Origin: Arenibaculum pallidiluteum
GTDB taxonomy: Bacteria > Pseudomonadota > Alphaproteobacteria > Azospirillales > Azospirillaceae
DNA: 64,000 bases
Assembly (NCBI RefSeq): GCF_017355985.1
Contig: NZ_JAFIQU010000001.1
Span: 248,001 to 312,000 of the forward strand
Direction: 5' to 3'
Within the stretch, counting starts at the first letter, position 1. Every line of letters begins with the position of its first letter. Position numbers and translations under genes: made by a program. Shown here piece after piece: positions 43,854 to 53,693 of this stretch. The notes beneath the pieces were generated by a model. It had not been told where the DNA came from and made no database searches. It was given only the letters and a program-made list of their open reading frames with translations.

Positions 43854-44072
43854 ATGGATCGCGGCGTCAGGCGGCGAGGTCTGCGCAGAAGGACGATGGC
43901 GACGCTGGCCATCATGGCCGTGGCGGCCGGGGCTGCCGCGGCGATGCTGCGATGGCAGGCGCGCCAGCAGCCGGAACACGCGACGGAGGAGCCCGCACCG
44001 ATGGAGGCCGAGCAGGCAGGCCTCGATCACGAGAACACGCGCTCCCTGCTCCTGCTCCCCTACCCCCGGTGA
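43854..44072 (+). CDS. Small single-pass membrane protein, hypothetical (72 aa)
   Basis: The product has a very basic N-terminus (MDRGVRRRGLRRRT), one hydrophobic segment (MATLAIMAVAAGAAAAML) and an acidic C-terminal tail. GGAGA lies nine bases before the ATG at 43854; an ATG at 43809 is in frame without a ribosome site. GC-rich third positions support coding. No family was recognised. It is divergent from ftsZ and convergent with chpT. Confidence 0.5.
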   Translation: MDRGVRRRGLRRRTMATLAIMAVAAGAAAAMLRWQARQQPEHATEEPAPMEAEQAGLDHENTRSLLLLPYPR

Positions 44073-44256
44073 TCGGCCGCGGCGATGAAGCTCCGCGGGG
44101 ACAGGTGCGCCGCTTTACGCCGCCCCGCCGGAAGCACGAGCATTCCGGCCCAAGGGGGTAGCGGCGCCTCATGCTGGCGCATCGAGCCACCATGACGCGG
44201 ACGCGCCGCGCCGGCCCGGTCCAGGCGCATGGGCCGGCAAAGATTAAGGCAGGCGC

Positions 44257-44886
44257 CTACGCGGCGATGCTGAGCTGCAGGTCCAGGCGGTCGGGCGTCT
44301 CCGACGGAGCGATGGACAGGCCGTAGTTCTCGGCGAAGCGGCCGGTCGCGTAGGCGTGCACGGTCCGCGGCGACAGGTCGCCGGGGGCGCAGGCGCCGTC
44401 GAAGGCGGTCCGGATGTCCGGCTTCAGCGCCGCGGCCCGCCCGCGCGCCGAGACCGTGACGGTGCCCCCGGATCCGACGAGCGCAAGCGTCCCGCCATAG
44501 GCCAGCGCATCCTCGCCCATGATGATCAGGTTCAGGAGCACCTTGGCGAAGCCACGATGGCCCGCCAGCGCGTCGTCCAGCACACCGGCCGGCCATTCCA
44601 GCGCGATCTTCGATCCCGAAAGGTAGTTGGCCGCCGCGGTCCGGACTTCGCCGAAGGACGAGGCATCGGTGCCCGCGGCGCCGTAGGCCAGCCGCAGCAC
44701 CTGCAGCCGGCGCGCGGCCTGTTGCGCGCTGTGGGCGATCAGGCCCATGGCCTCGTCGGCCATGTCCGCGCCCATCTCCTCGATCAGCTCGACGCCGTTG
44801 TTGACCGCGCCCACCGGACTGACCAACTCATGGCAGAGCCGCGAGCACAGAAGTTCGAGGACCCGAATGTCCAGGGCTACGGTCAC
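44257..44886 (-). CDS. chpT: ChpT, histidine phosphotransferase of the CckA-CtrA relay
   Basis: ChpT passes phosphate from the CckA receiver to CtrA (and CpdR). The 209-residue product has a DHp-like helix hairpin with LCSRLCHELVSPVGAVNNGV, phosphoacceptor His19, and a degenerate ATPase-like domain (GFAKVLLNLIIMGEDAL, then GGTVTVSARGRA). The start is GTG at 44886, with GGAG eight bases upstream; a much longer frame has no support. ChpT in the same locus as CtrA and SciP is a striking arrangement. CckA and CpdR are not in the window. Confidence 0.9.
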   Translation of the reverse strand: MTVALDIRVLELLCSRLCHELVSPVGAVNNGVELIEEMGADMADEAMGLIAHSAQQAARRLQVLRLAYGAAGTDASSFGEVRTAAANYLSGSKIALEWPAGVLDDALAGHRGFAKVLLNLIIMGEDALAYGGTLALVGSGGTVTVSARGRAAALKPDIRTAFDGACAPGDLSPRTVHAYATGRFAENYGLSIAPSETPDRLDLQLSIAA

Positions 44887-44962
44887 GGCAACTGCTCCGG
44901 GAACTTTCGATTTTCGGAACTGACACCGTGGCGCACTCCACCCCGGTCCGGCAAGAGGCAGC

Positions 44963-45145
44963 TTGAGCGACCCATTCCTTGTCCCCGGCGCCTTCGTGCG
45001 CCTTCCGGGCCGCCCCGACTGGGGCATCGGACAGGTCCAGTCGGTGATCGGACGCCGCGTGACCGCGAATTTCGAGGACGCCGGCAAGCAGGTGATCGAC
45101 ATCGGCGTCGTCACGCTCGAGGTCCTCGACCGCGACCAGGATTGA
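44963..45145 (+). CDS. DUF3553 family protein (60 aa)
   Basis: The product is a single small beta domain: FLVPGAFVRLPGRPDWGIGQ, VQSVIGRRVTANFEDAGKQV and GVVTLEVL, as in DUF3553 proteins, which resemble CarD/SH3-like folds. TTG is the start, with GAGG five bases upstream. It is divergent from chpT across 76 bases. No function is known for the family. Confidence 0.75.
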   Translation: MSDPFLVPGAFVRLPGRPDWGIGQVQSVIGRRVTANFEDAGKQVIDIGVVTLEVLDRDQD

Positions 45146-45154
45146 GCAAGCCGT

Positions 45155-45174
45155 CCTCCGGGCAGCTCCGGAGG
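45155..45174. terminator. Stem-loop after the DUF3553 gene
   Basis: CCTCCGG at 45155-45161 pairs with 45168-45174 around six bases, ten bases after the stop; a further three pairs form outside after one mismatch. No U-run follows. Confidence 0.4.
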
Positions 45175-45252
45175 CGGCGTCGCGGCGGTTGCGGCCACAC
45201 GCGCGGCGGCGTAGGACTGGCCTGCCCGCAACCGTCTTCGGATCCCAGCCGC

Positions 45253-45954
45253 ATGCACGTCACGAACGCCTTTGGCCAGCCGGTCGGTCCCGACGTCGAA
45301 GGCTGGGCGCCGCGACCGCGGCCGCCGCGTGCGCCCATCACCGGGCGGCTGTGCCGTCTGGAGCCGTTGGACCCCGCGCGCCACGCGGCCGACCTGCACG
45401 CCGCCTATGCCGCCGATACCGAAGGGCGGATGTGGACCTACCTGTCCTACGGGCCCTTCGCCTCGGTGGCGGACTACCGGCGCTGGGCCGAGCCAGCCGC
45501 GGCCGGCGACGACCCGATGTTCTTCGCGATCCTCGATGCCGAGGGCCGCGCCGTCGGCGTCGCGAGCTACATGCGGATCGATCCCGCCAACGGAGTGATC
45601 GAGATCGGCAACATCGCCCTCGCCCCGCGCCTGCAACGCACGGCGGCCGCGACGGAGGCGCTCTACCTGATGATGCGCCGGGCCCTGGACGAGCTTGGCT
45701 ACCGGCGCTGCGAGTGGAAGTGCGATGCGCTGAACGAGCCGTCGCGCAGGGCCGCGGCCCGCCTCGGCTTCACCTTCGAGGGTGTGTTCCGGCAGGCCGT
45801 GGTCGTGCGCGGGCGCAACCGGGACACCGCCTGGTTCTCGGTGATCGACCGCGAGTGGCCGGCCGTCCGCCGGGGCTTCGAGCGCTGGCTGGACCCCTCC
45901 AACTTCGACGCCGAGGCCCGGCAGCGGCGCAGCCTGGCGGACTGCCGGGCCTGA
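45253..45954 (+). CDS. GNAT-family N-acetyltransferase
   Basis: The 233-residue product is a RimJ/RimL-type acetyltransferase: ITGRLCRLEPLDPARHAADL, AVGVASYMRIDPANGVIEIG, NIALAPRLQRTAAATEALYL for the CoA-binding region and CDALNEPSRRAAARLGFTFE. The start at 45253 is the first ATG of the conserved region. Substrate unknown; enzymes of this layout acetylate small amines or protein N-termini. It is convergent with the AsmA gene. Confidence 0.86.
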   Translation: MHVTNAFGQPVGPDVEGWAPRPRPPRAPITGRLCRLEPLDPARHAADLHAAYAADTEGRMWTYLSYGPFASVADYRRWAEPAAAGDDPMFFAILDAEGRAVGVASYMRIDPANGVIEIGNIALAPRLQRTAAATEALYLMMRRALDELGYRRCEWKCDALNEPSRRAAARLGFTFEGVFRQAVVVRGRNRDTAWFSVIDREWPAVRRGFERWLDPSNFDAEARQRRSLADCRA

Positions 45955-45981
45955 CCCCCTAGGCCCGTTCCGCCGGACCTA

Positions 45982-47928
45982 TCAGCGGCCGAGGAGCCCC
46001 TTCAGAGCGTCGATCGGCTTGCCGCCGCCCGACAGCCCGTCGAGCACGCCCTTCACCGCCTCCTCGGGCTTCCGGCCGCCGAGGGCCTGCCCGGCGAGGC
46101 CGGACAGGTCCGGCTTGACACCGGGCTTCGCCAGCGGGCCGCGCACCTGCAGGGGCACCGCGAAGTCGATCCCCTCGGTGCGGGCCTCGATGCGCATGTC
46201 GACGGTGGCCGCCGGCAGGTCCACAGTGCCCCGGCCGCTCGCCGCGAGCAGCGGCGCCTTCAGGGAAAGATCCTCGGTGCCGAGGATCCCGTCGCGGATC
46301 GTCCAGCTTGCGCCGAGATCGGCGAAGTCGGTGCGCTCGCCGCCCTCGCTCGGAGCGCCGCCGCGCAGCACCGCGACGGCCCCCTGCAGCGCCTGGAGCA
46401 GGTCGATGCCGCGGAAGGACCCGTCGCGGAGCTGCGCCGCGCCCTCCCCGTCCAGCGAGGCGAGCATCGCGCGCCGCGTCGAGCCCTCGGCGCGCAGCGA
46501 CAGCGTGCCGGAAGCCAGGCCCTGAAGGGCGGTGAAGTCAGCGGCCTGGGCGAGCAGCGGGCCCGCCTGCACGCCGTTGAACCGCAGGTCGAGCGAGGCT
46601 GCCGGCATCGGGCGGCGGCCGTCCAGACCAATGCGGCCGCCGATGGTGCCGTCGTGCAGGGCCGTGTCGGCGACTGCGAGCTGCAGGAGGCCGTCCTCAA
46701 GCGTCAGCTTCGCCTTCGTCGCGCCGAGATCCAGGCCCTTGCCGCCGACGCCTTCGACCGCGATGTCTAGCGCCGCGTCCAGCATGCGCAGCGGTGCCAT
46801 GTCGATGGGCTGGTCGGGCGGGACCGGAGTGGCCGGCGCCGGCGCACCGGCCGACCCTCCAGCTCCGCCCGCGGCCGGATCGGCAGCCGGGGCGGGCCCC
46901 GGAGGGCCCGCCGGCGCGACCGGCCGGTCGAGGCGGACGCGGCCCGTGGCGAGCGATCCCGTCAGGCGCGGGCGGGCGCCGCCGAGGGCCAGGGCCAGGT
47001 CGGCGCGGCCCCTGTCAGGCCCAAGCGCCAGCTCAGCCCCGGCGAGGGCGACGCGCTCGCGCCGCGCCTCGATCCGGCCCGCCAGCGACGCGGCCTCCGC
47101 CGGAAGCTGCCCGCCCGTGCCGAGCCAGGCGCCGGCTGCCGCCAGGGACTCCGCCTTGACCTCGATGCGGCCGGCCAGGCCGGGCGCCGAGGTATCGGTC
47201 GTTCCATCGAAGGCGAGGGTCGCGGGACCGCCCTTCAGGCTCAGGGTCAGGGGGCGGCTGCCGGGATCGCCGGCACCCAGGGACGCGGCGACGGTCATGG
47301 GCCGGCCGTCCAGCGTCATCGTACCCTCGACCGCCGCGGGGGCCGAGAGGCCGGACCAGTTCCCCCGAGCCTGGATCGCCTCGGCCAGGTGACGCGTGCC
47401 AGCCGCCGCATCGGTCCATTCGACGCGGCCGTTGCGGATCTCGATGGTCTCGAAAACGGGCCCGCCCCCGGCACCGGCGGGCTCCACGGGCTCGCTGGGC
47501 GCGCCGGGCTCGGTCCCGGAGCCGCCCGGGGCCGGACGTCCGGCCGTGGCCTGGGGCTCCCAGTTGCCGCGGCCACCGGCATCGCGCGCCAGCCTGATGT
47601 CGGGATCGGCCAGGACCAGCTCGTCCACGACGATCCGGCCCGTCAGCAGGGGCAGCGGGCGCAGGGTCACCGAAACCTTGCCGATGCGCGCGAGGTCGGG
47701 GCCGCCGTTGCTGCCGGCGACGCGCACGGCCTGCAGCTCGATGGAGGGGCGCGGCAGCACCCTCAGCCCGATGGGCCCGTCGAGGGCCACCTCGTGGCCG
47801 ATGCGCTGGCCCAGGGACGCGGCCAGAGCGCGCGCGCTCGGCTCGACGGGAACGAGCATCGGCACTGCGATGGCCGCCGCCACGACGACCACCACGACGA
47901 CGATCAGGGCCGTCAGGATCTTCTTCAT
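45982..47928 (-). CDS. AsmA family protein
   Basis: AsmA-type proteins are inner-membrane anchored, periplasm-spanning proteins now linked to phospholipid transfer to the outer membrane. The 648-residue product has an N-terminal transmembrane anchor (KKILTALIVVVVVVVAAAIA) and the typical sequence GLRVLPRPSIELQAVRVA early, a Pro/Gly-rich insert (about 125-150 and 335-375), and the C-terminal AsmA region with ASGTLSLRAEGSTRRAMLAS and GTVDLPAATVDMRIEAR. It is divergent from moaA. Confidence 0.88.
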   Translation of the reverse strand: MKKILTALIVVVVVVVAAAIAVPMLVPVEPSARALAASLGQRIGHEVALDGPIGLRVLPRPSIELQAVRVAGSNGGPDLARIGKVSVTLRPLPLLTGRIVVDELVLADPDIRLARDAGGRGNWEPQATAGRPAPGGSGTEPGAPSEPVEPAGAGGGPVFETIEIRNGRVEWTDAAAGTRHLAEAIQARGNWSGLSAPAAVEGTMTLDGRPMTVAASLGAGDPGSRPLTLSLKGGPATLAFDGTTDTSAPGLAGRIEVKAESLAAAGAWLGTGGQLPAEAASLAGRIEARRERVALAGAELALGPDRGRADLALALGGARPRLTGSLATGRVRLDRPVAPAGPPGPAPAADPAAGGAGGSAGAPAPATPVPPDQPIDMAPLRMLDAALDIAVEGVGGKGLDLGATKAKLTLEDGLLQLAVADTALHDGTIGGRIGLDGRRPMPAASLDLRFNGVQAGPLLAQAADFTALQGLASGTLSLRAEGSTRRAMLASLDGEGAAQLRDGSFRGIDLLQALQGAVAVLRGGAPSEGGERTDFADLGASWTIRDGILGTEDLSLKAPLLAASGRGTVDLPAATVDMRIEARTEGIDFAVPLQVRGPLAKPGVKPDLSGLAGQALGGRKPEEAVKGVLDGLSGGGKPIDALKGLLGR

Positions 47929-48098
47929 GGGTCGGGTCCGTCCTTTTCCCGGAGGCTAGCGCCGTCCCTCGGGCAGCGGAAGTTCGGCAGTCGGAGGGAT
48001 GATGTTGCGAACGCGCTCGTCGCATCCAACTATGGTATAGGGATGGCAGACGCGGGTCCGGCGACCACTTGGGACCGCGGGCGGGAGGACGGAACGGC

Positions 48099-49145
48099 AT
48101 GAGCGAGATCATCACCGAGGGAGGAGCCCCGGCGGACGGCGGCCTGCCGCCTCTGATCGACCCCTTCGGGCGGTCCATCTCCTATCTGCGGGTCTCGGTC
48201 ACCGACCGCTGCGACTTCCGCTGCGTCTACTGCATGTCCGAGGACATGAGCTTCCTGCCCAAGGCCGAGATCCTCTCGCTCGAGGAGCTGGACCGGGTCT
48301 GCTCGACCTTCGTGGCCCTTGGCACGCGCAAGCTGCGCCTGACGGGCGGCGAGCCGCTGGTCCGCAAGAACGTGATGTCGCTCTTCCGCTCGCTCGGGCG
48401 GCACCTGCGCTCGGGCGCGCTGGACGAGCTGACGCTGACCACCAACGGCTCCCAGCTCACCCGTTTCGCCGAAGAGCTGCGCGATGCCGGCGTGCGGCGG
48501 ATCAACGTCTCGCTCGACACGCTCGACCCCGCCAAGTTCCGCGCGATCACCCGCTGGGGCAAGCTGGAGCCCGTGGTGGACGGCCTGGCCGCGGCGAAGG
48601 CGGCGGGTCTGGCCGTCAAGATCAACTGCGTCGCGCTCAAGGGCGTCAACGACGACGAGTTCGACCGCATGGTCGCCTGGTGCGGCGAGCATGGCTTCGA
48701 CCTGGTGTTCATCGAGGTGATGCCCATGGGTGACCTCGGCGCGGAGAGCCGGCTCGACCAGTACCTGCCGCTGACCCGGGTGCGCGCGCAGCTCGAGGAA
48801 CGCTGGACGCTGGACGAGACCGACTACCGCACCGGCGGCCCCGCGCGCTACGCCCGCTGCCGCGAGACCGGGCAGCGGATCGGCTTCATCACCCCGCTGA
48901 CGCACAATTTCTGCGAAAGCTGCAACCGGGTCCGCCTGACCTGCACGGGCACGCTCTACATGTGCCTGGGCCAGGAGGACGCCGCCGACCTGCGGGGTCC
49001 TCTGCGCGCCTCGGAGGACGAGGCGGCGCTGGTCTCGGCCATCCGCGACGCGGTCTCCCGCAAGCCGCGCGGACATGACTTCGTGATCGACCGCCGACGC
49101 CACGGCCCCGCCGTGTCGCGCCACATGTCCGTCACCGGCGGCTGA
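48099..49145 (+). CDS. moaA: GTP 3',8-cyclase MoaA (molybdenum cofactor biosynthesis)
   Basis: MoaA is the radical-SAM enzyme of the first molybdenum-cofactor step, converting GTP with MoaC to cyclic pyranopterin monophosphate. The 348-residue product has the radical-SAM CxxxCxxC (Cys38, Cys42, Cys45 in [10 protein letters not shown]), [11 protein letters not shown], and the C-terminal second cluster site [19 protein letters not shown]. It ends in the conserved Gly-Gly tail. GGAGGA lies nine bases before the ATG at 48099. NadK follows four bases after. Confidence 0.95.
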   Translation: MSEIITEGGAPADGGLPPLIDPFGRSISYLRVSVTDRCDFRCVYCMSEDMSFLPKAEILSLEELDRVCSTFVALGTRKLRLTGGEPLVRKNVMSLFRSLGRHLRSGALDELTLTTNGSQLTRFAEELRDAGVRRINVSLDTLDPAKFRAITRWGKLEPVVDGLAAAKAAGLAVKINCVALKGVNDDEFDRMVAWCGEHGFDLVFIEVMPMGDLGAESRLDQYLPLTRVRAQLEERWTLDETDYRTGGPARYARCRETGQRIGFITPLTHNFCESCNRVRLTCTGTLYMCLGQEDAADLRGPLRASEDEAALVSAIRDAVSRKPRGHDFVIDRRRHGPAVSRHMSVTGG

Positions 49146-49149
49146 GGGG

Positions 49150-49911
49150 ATGCTATCCCTCGCCTTCGCGGCCGCCGACACGCCGGACGCGCGGGAGGCC
49201 AAGCAGCGGCTGGAGGCGCGCTACGGCGCCGGCGACCCGCGCCTGGCCGACGTCGTCGTGGCGCTGGGCGGCGATGGCTTCCTGCTGGAGACGCTTCACG
49301 CGACCCTGGGCCGCCCCGTCGCGGTCTACGGGATGAACCGCGGCTCCGTCGGCTTCCTGCTGAACGAGTATGCCGAGGACGGCCTGCCCGAGCGGGTCGC
49401 GCGCGCACGGCGGGTGCCGCTCCACCCGCTTCGCATGCGCGCCACGAAGGTCTCCGGCGAGCTCGTGCAGGGCCTCGCCATCAACGAGGTCTCGCTGCTG
49501 CGCGAGACGCGCCAGGCCGCCAAGCTCCGCATCAGCATCGACGGCGTGGTGCGGCTGCCCGAGCTGATCTGCGACGGCTGCCTGCTGGCGACGCCGGCCG
49601 GCAGCACCGCCTACAATCTCAGCGCCCACGGGCCCATCGTGCCGCTGCGGGCGGGAATCCTGGCGCTCACCCCGATCAGCGCGTTCAGGCCGCGCCGCTG
49701 GCGCGGCGCGCTGCTCCCGCACGAGGCGCGCGTCTCCTTCGAGATCCTGGAGGCGCCCAAGCGCCCCGTCAGCGCGGTGGCGGACTTCACCGAGGTCCGC
49801 GACGTGGTCCGCGTCGACGTCTGCGAGGACCGCGCGGTCGAGCTCACGCTCCTCTTCGATCCCGACCAGAGCCTCGAGGAGCGGATCCTGAAGGAGCAGT
49901 TCCTGCCCTGA
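49150..49911 (+). CDS. nadK: NAD kinase
   Basis: NadK phosphorylates NAD to NADP. The 253-residue product has the GGDG motif (40-43), [14 protein letters not shown], the [15 protein letters not shown] segment and [20 protein letters not shown] with the family NE/D and GSTAY features. The start is four bases after the moaA stop, so the pair is probably co-transcribed. It is convergent with the MFS gene. Confidence 0.94.
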   Translation: MLSLAFAAADTPDAREAKQRLEARYGAGDPRLADVVVALGGDGFLLETLHATLGRPVAVYGMNRGSVGFLLNEYAEDGLPERVARARRVPLHPLRMRATKVSGELVQGLAINEVSLLRETRQAAKLRISIDGVVRLPELICDGCLLATPAGSTAYNLSAHGPIVPLRAGILALTPISAFRPRRWRGALLPHEARVSFEILEAPKRPVSAVADFTEVRDVVRVDVCEDRAVELTLLFDPDQSLEERILKEQFLP

Positions 49912-49920
49912 GCCCCGCCG

Positions 49921-51570
49921 TCACCGGCCCGGCGGCCATCCCATGCGGCGCGCCCCGCGCGCCAGCAGGTGCGATGTCCGCGGCGGCTCCGGGCCCTGGT
50001 GGAAGGACGCGGCCCGCTCCAGGATCACGCGGTCCGCGGCGGTCAGGCGCCGCTGGTGCCGCAGGTCGGCCGACCAGGAAGGCAGGATGAAGGCCTCGAT
50101 CCAGCGGCCAGGATCGGCGGAGTCCTGGTAGATCGTCCAGCGCAGCGCGCCGTCGCGCAGCCGCAGGCGGCGCAGCGGACGCATCGCGCGCAGGAACTCG
50201 GCCGCGCGTTCGGGCGCGATCCGGTACTCGATGGTGACCGCGACGCTCGCCTTACCTGGCACGACCCCGGGCGCCAGCGTCGGAACCGCTGTCTCGGTCA
50301 GCGGCGACAGGTCCAGGTTCAGGTCCGCCGGCAGGCGCGTGACCGGAACAAGCAGCAGGCTGAGCAGGAGTCCCGCGCCGGCGCCCGCAAGCGCGGCCTG
50401 GTTCCCGAAGGCCTCCGCCGCATGGCCCCAGCACCAGCTTCCCAGGGCCAGCCCTCCGAAAAGCGCCATGAAGTAGATCGCAAGCGCCCGCGCCTTCACC
50501 CAGTTGGCCGAGGAGACCTGGACCATCACGTTGAAGCTCGACAGCGTCGTCATCCAGGCCGCGCCCCCAACCACGAGCGCCGGCACCGCGACCCACAGCG
50601 TCGGCGCCGCGGCGATCGCCAGGCACGGCACCGAGAAGCCCAGGGACCCCGCCGCCACGAGCCCGCCGCCAGGGACGCGCCGCCGCAGCGGGCCGATGAC
50701 GAGCGCGCCGAGGATCGCGCCCGCGCCCAAGCAGCCGAGCAGGATGCCGAAGGTCATGGGCCCGCCGCCGAGGTCGTGGCGCGCCACCAGCGGCAGAAGC
50801 GCCCAGACCGCGCCGGCCAGCGCCGTGAAGACGAAGCAGCGCAGCATCACCACGAGAATGGCCGGCGAGCCACGCACGTAGCGGAAGCCCGCCCGCACGG
50901 CCTCGGGAAAGGTCTCGCGCGGCAGTTCGCTGACCGGGCGGGGCCGCCGCCAGGTCAGCAGGACGCCGATGATGAAGAGGTTGCAGAGCGCGTTGATCAC
51001 GAAGGAGGCCTGGACGCCGATGCTGGCGACCACGAGGCCCCCGAGCGCCGGCCCGACCGACCGCGCGAGATTGAAGGCGATGCTGTTCAGCGAGATGGCG
51101 GCGACCAGCTCGGACCGCGGGACAAGCTCGCCGACCGTGGACTGGTAGGCGGGCTGGCGCAGGGCGGAGCCTGAATCGAGGACGAAGGTCAGCCCCAGCA
51201 GCAGCCAGGGCGTGATGCTCCCGAGCCCCTGCAGGATCGCGAGCGCCACGGCCCCCGCGAGCACGATCAGCTGCCCCGTCAGGAAGACCAGCCGGCGGTC
51301 CCACAGATCGGCGAGGCTGCCGCCCACCAGCGAGAAGAGCAGCACGGGGAGCGCCGTCGCGGACTGCACGAGCGCCACCATGTCGGCGCTGGGCGCGATG
51401 GAGGTCATCAGCCAGGAGGCGCCGACCGACTGGATCCACACGCCGAGATTCGAGACCAGGGTGGCGATCCAGATCGCCCGGTACATGGGATAGCGGAACG
51501 GCGAGAGCGACGAGGGGGCACTCGGCGCAAGCGGCGCGGCCTGCGCCTGGCTGCTGTCTTCGGTTGCCAT
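49921..51570 (-). CDS. MFS transporter with C-terminal ABM-like domain (MFS_3 type)
   Basis: The 549-residue product has about twelve transmembrane segments with the EntS-like motifs SPFRYPMYRAIWIATLVSNL, GGSLADLWDRRLVFLTGQL and GALVIGPLRRRV. From about residue 430 there is a soluble ferredoxin-like domain (VAVTIEYRIAPERAAEFLRA, then ALRWTIYQDSADPGRWIEAF) as found in the MFS_3 exporters. Substrate unknown; the family exports siderophores and drugs. The ATG at 51570 is chosen because the longer frame adds non-conserved sequence. Confidence 0.88.
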   Translation of the reverse strand: MATEDSSQAQAAPLAPSAPSSLSPFRYPMYRAIWIATLVSNLGVWIQSVGASWLMTSIAPSADMVALVQSATALPVLLFSLVGGSLADLWDRRLVFLTGQLIVLAGAVALAILQGLGSITPWLLLGLTFVLDSGSALRQPAYQSTVGELVPRSELVAAISLNSIAFNLARSVGPALGGLVVASIGVQASFVINALCNLFIIGVLLTWRRPRPVSELPRETFPEAVRAGFRYVRGSPAILVVMLRCFVFTALAGAVWALLPLVARHDLGGGPMTFGILLGCLGAGAILGALVIGPLRRRVPGGGLVAAGSLGFSVPCLAIAAAPTLWVAVPALVVGGAAWMTTLSSFNVMVQVSSANWVKARALAIYFMALFGGLALGSWCWGHAAEAFGNQAALAGAGAGLLLSLLLVPVTRLPADLNLDLSPLTETAVPTLAPGVVPGKASVAVTIEYRIAPERAAEFLRAMRPLRRLRLRDGALRWTIYQDSADPGRWIEAFILPSWSADLRHQRRLTAADRVILERAASFHQGPEPPRTSHLLARGARRMGWPPGR

Positions 51571-51717
51571 CCCTCCGCCTTCCCCAGGGGCCGGTGCCCG
51601 CATCCGGGGCCCGGCCCCGCCGCGACCGGATCGGTGGAAGGAAGAACCCACCGGTGCACCGCCGGTTCCCCGGACGGCGCATTCCCGCCGTCGTATTCCC
51701 GCCGGCGCGGACGCCGC

Positions 51718-52575
51718 CTACTCGGCGGCTTCCGCCAGGGAGAGGCGAGCGAAGTCGCCGATGCGGTGGAGCAGGGTCGTCACGTCCGCGCGCAGCCCCT
51801 CGAACCCGGAGGTCTTGCGCAGGCTCTGCTCCTCCATGTAGAGGGCGCGGTTGATCTCGATCTGCAGGCTGCTGATCCCGCGGCGCGGATCGGAATAGCG
51901 CCGCACCAGCTCGACGCCCTTGTAGGGGTCGTTCATGCGCACGCGGTATCCGAGCTCCGTCAGGACCTCGCACACGAAGTTCGAGAAAGCGGGATCGCTC
52001 GTCGTCCCGTCCCGGTCCCCCAGCACGAAGTCGACGGGGCCGCTGCGGTCCGCGACCGCGATGCTGGGCATGGAGTGGCAGTTCAGGTGATAGACCCGCC
52101 CGAACCGGCGATGCAGCCCCTCGATCGCGGCGCAGAGCTCCTCGTGGTAGGGACGGTAGCAGCGCTCGATGCGCTCGATCACTTGCGCGACGGTCAGCCG
52201 GCCGTCGTACATCGGCTGCCCGGGCCGGCACAGTCGCCGGATCAGGCCCATCCCCGCGGCGGTCTTGTCCGAGGGCGAGAGAGGCCACGGCCAGGGGCCG
52301 TCGAGCAGCCCGGCGTCAATGTCATCCGGCGCCCTGTTGACGTCGATGTAGGTTCGCGGGAACAGCGCCGCCAGCAGCACGGCGCCGGCCTCGGGCGCGG
52401 CCGCGAACAGCTCGTCCACGTAGCTGTCCTCGGCCTGGCGCAGCACCGGCATGGGACAGACGAAGCCGAAATCGGGGGGATAGACGTTGCCGCTGTGCGG
52501 GGAATCGACCACGACGGGAAGACGCTCGCCCAGGGGTTCCGCCCTGACCAGCACGTCCTCGATAACGAAACTCAT
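51718..52575 (-). CDS. N-formylglutamate amidohydrolase family protein
   Basis: The 285-residue product belongs to the HutG/FGase family, which hydrolyses N-formylglutamate to glutamate and formate at the end of histidine degradation. VVVDSPHSGNVYPPDF at the start, RTYIDVNRAPDDIDAGL and YHLNCHSMPSIAV supply probable metal and substrate residues, and SSLQIEINRALYMEE is typical. No other hut genes are nearby, so the true substrate may differ. It is divergent from an aspartoacylase-type gene, another amide hydrolase. Confidence 0.9.
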   Translation of the reverse strand: MSFVIEDVLVRAEPLGERLPVVVDSPHSGNVYPPDFGFVCPMPVLRQAEDSYVDELFAAAPEAGAVLLAALFPRTYIDVNRAPDDIDAGLLDGPWPWPLSPSDKTAAGMGLIRRLCRPGQPMYDGRLTVAQVIERIERCYRPYHEELCAAIEGLHRRFGRVYHLNCHSMPSIAVADRSGPVDFVLGDRDGTTSDPAFSNFVCEVLTELGYRVRMNDPYKGVELVRRYSDPRRGISSLQIEINRALYMEEQSLRKTSGFEGLRADVTTLLHRIGDFARLSLAEAAE

Positions 52576-52727
52576 TGTCCCTCCGCGACACGGCGCCCTG
52601 CGGCCCCGTCATGGCCGATACCCGGCCCGGGGCGTCTGGAGACCGTCACATTCGTGCTACAGTCTATACAGGCCCGTCCAGCCGGCCGTCGACGGAAACT
52701 TGCCCGCCCCCCAGGAGACACTTTCCC

Positions 52728-53693
52728 TTGAACGCGACCGATCCGCCGGTCGAGCTGGCACCCCCGGACATCACCCCTTTCCGCCGCGGCAACACCGGGA
52801 CGGAATTCGCCACCACCTACGACTCGGGCGTGCGGGGACCGCATGCGTTGATCAACGCGCTGATGCACGGAAACGAGCTCGGCGGCGCCATCGCGCTGGA
52901 CTTCCTGCACCGCTCGATCCGCCCGCGGCGCGGGCACATCACGCTGGTGCACGCCAATGTCGCCGCCTTCGCCCGCTTCGACCCCCGGCACCCGGCGCGC
53001 TCGCGCTTCGTCGAGGAGGACATGAACCGGGTCTGGGACGACGCGATCCTGGACGGGCCGCGCCGCGGCGTGGAGCTGGACCGGGCCCGCGCGCTGCGCC
53101 CGCTCTACGCGCAGGCGGATGCCCTGCTCGATCTGCATTCCATGCAGCTTCCGGGACCTCCGCTGCTGCTGTGCGGGCGGGCGGGTCGCGCACGCCGGCT
53201 GGCGCGCGAGCTCGGCTGGCCGGGCTGGGTGGTCGCCGACGGCGGGCATGTGGCGGGCCCACGGCTGATCGATTACCGACCCTTCGCCGCGCCGGAGGAG
53301 CATCGCACGGCCGTGCTGCTGGAATGCGGGCAGCATTGGGCCCGCGCGAGCGCACTGGCCGCGATCGAGGGCAGCCTGCGCTTCCTGGTTCAGCAGGGCG
53401 TCATCGATGCGGAGGATGCGGCGCCGCACCTCCCCGCCGGGTTGTCGGGCGCGGACGTGCCGCGCCGGTTCGTCGAGATCACGGAGGTCGTCACGGCCGG
53501 CGCGGAGCCCTTCACCTGGACGCGGGGCTTCGAAAGCCTGGAGCTGGTCGCGGCGCCGGGAACCGTGATCGGCCATGACGGCGGCCGTCCGATCGCGACG
53601 CCCTATCCCGACTGCGTGCTCCTGATGCCGGCGCGTCAGCCGCATCCGGGACAGACCGCCGTGCGGCTCGGCCGCCTCGCGGGCACCCCATGA
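52728..53693 (+). CDS. Succinylglutamate desuccinylase/aspartoacylase family zinc hydrolase
   Basis: The 321-residue product is an AstE/AspA-type carboxypeptidase-like zinc enzyme. HGNELGGAIALDF provides the metal-binding His-x2-Glu, LLDLHSMQ the third ligand and TAVLLECGQHW the catalytic Glu region. TTG at 52728 is chosen because AGGAG lies ten bases upstream and the conserved region starts here. It overlaps the next gene by ATGA. The deacylated substrate is unknown; neighbours suggest N-acylated amino-acid use. Confidence 0.86.
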   Translation: MNATDPPVELAPPDITPFRRGNTGTEFATTYDSGVRGPHALINALMHGNELGGAIALDFLHRSIRPRRGHITLVHANVAAFARFDPRHPARSRFVEEDMNRVWDDAILDGPRRGVELDRARALRPLYAQADALLDLHSMQLPGPPLLLCGRAGRARRLARELGWPGWVVADGGHVAGPRLIDYRPFAAPEEHRTAVLLECGQHWARASALAAIEGSLRFLVQQGVIDAEDAAPHLPAGLSGADVPRRFVEITEVVTAGAEPFTWTRGFESLELVAAPGTVIGHDGGRPIATPYPDCVLLMPARQPHPGQTAVRLGRLAGTP

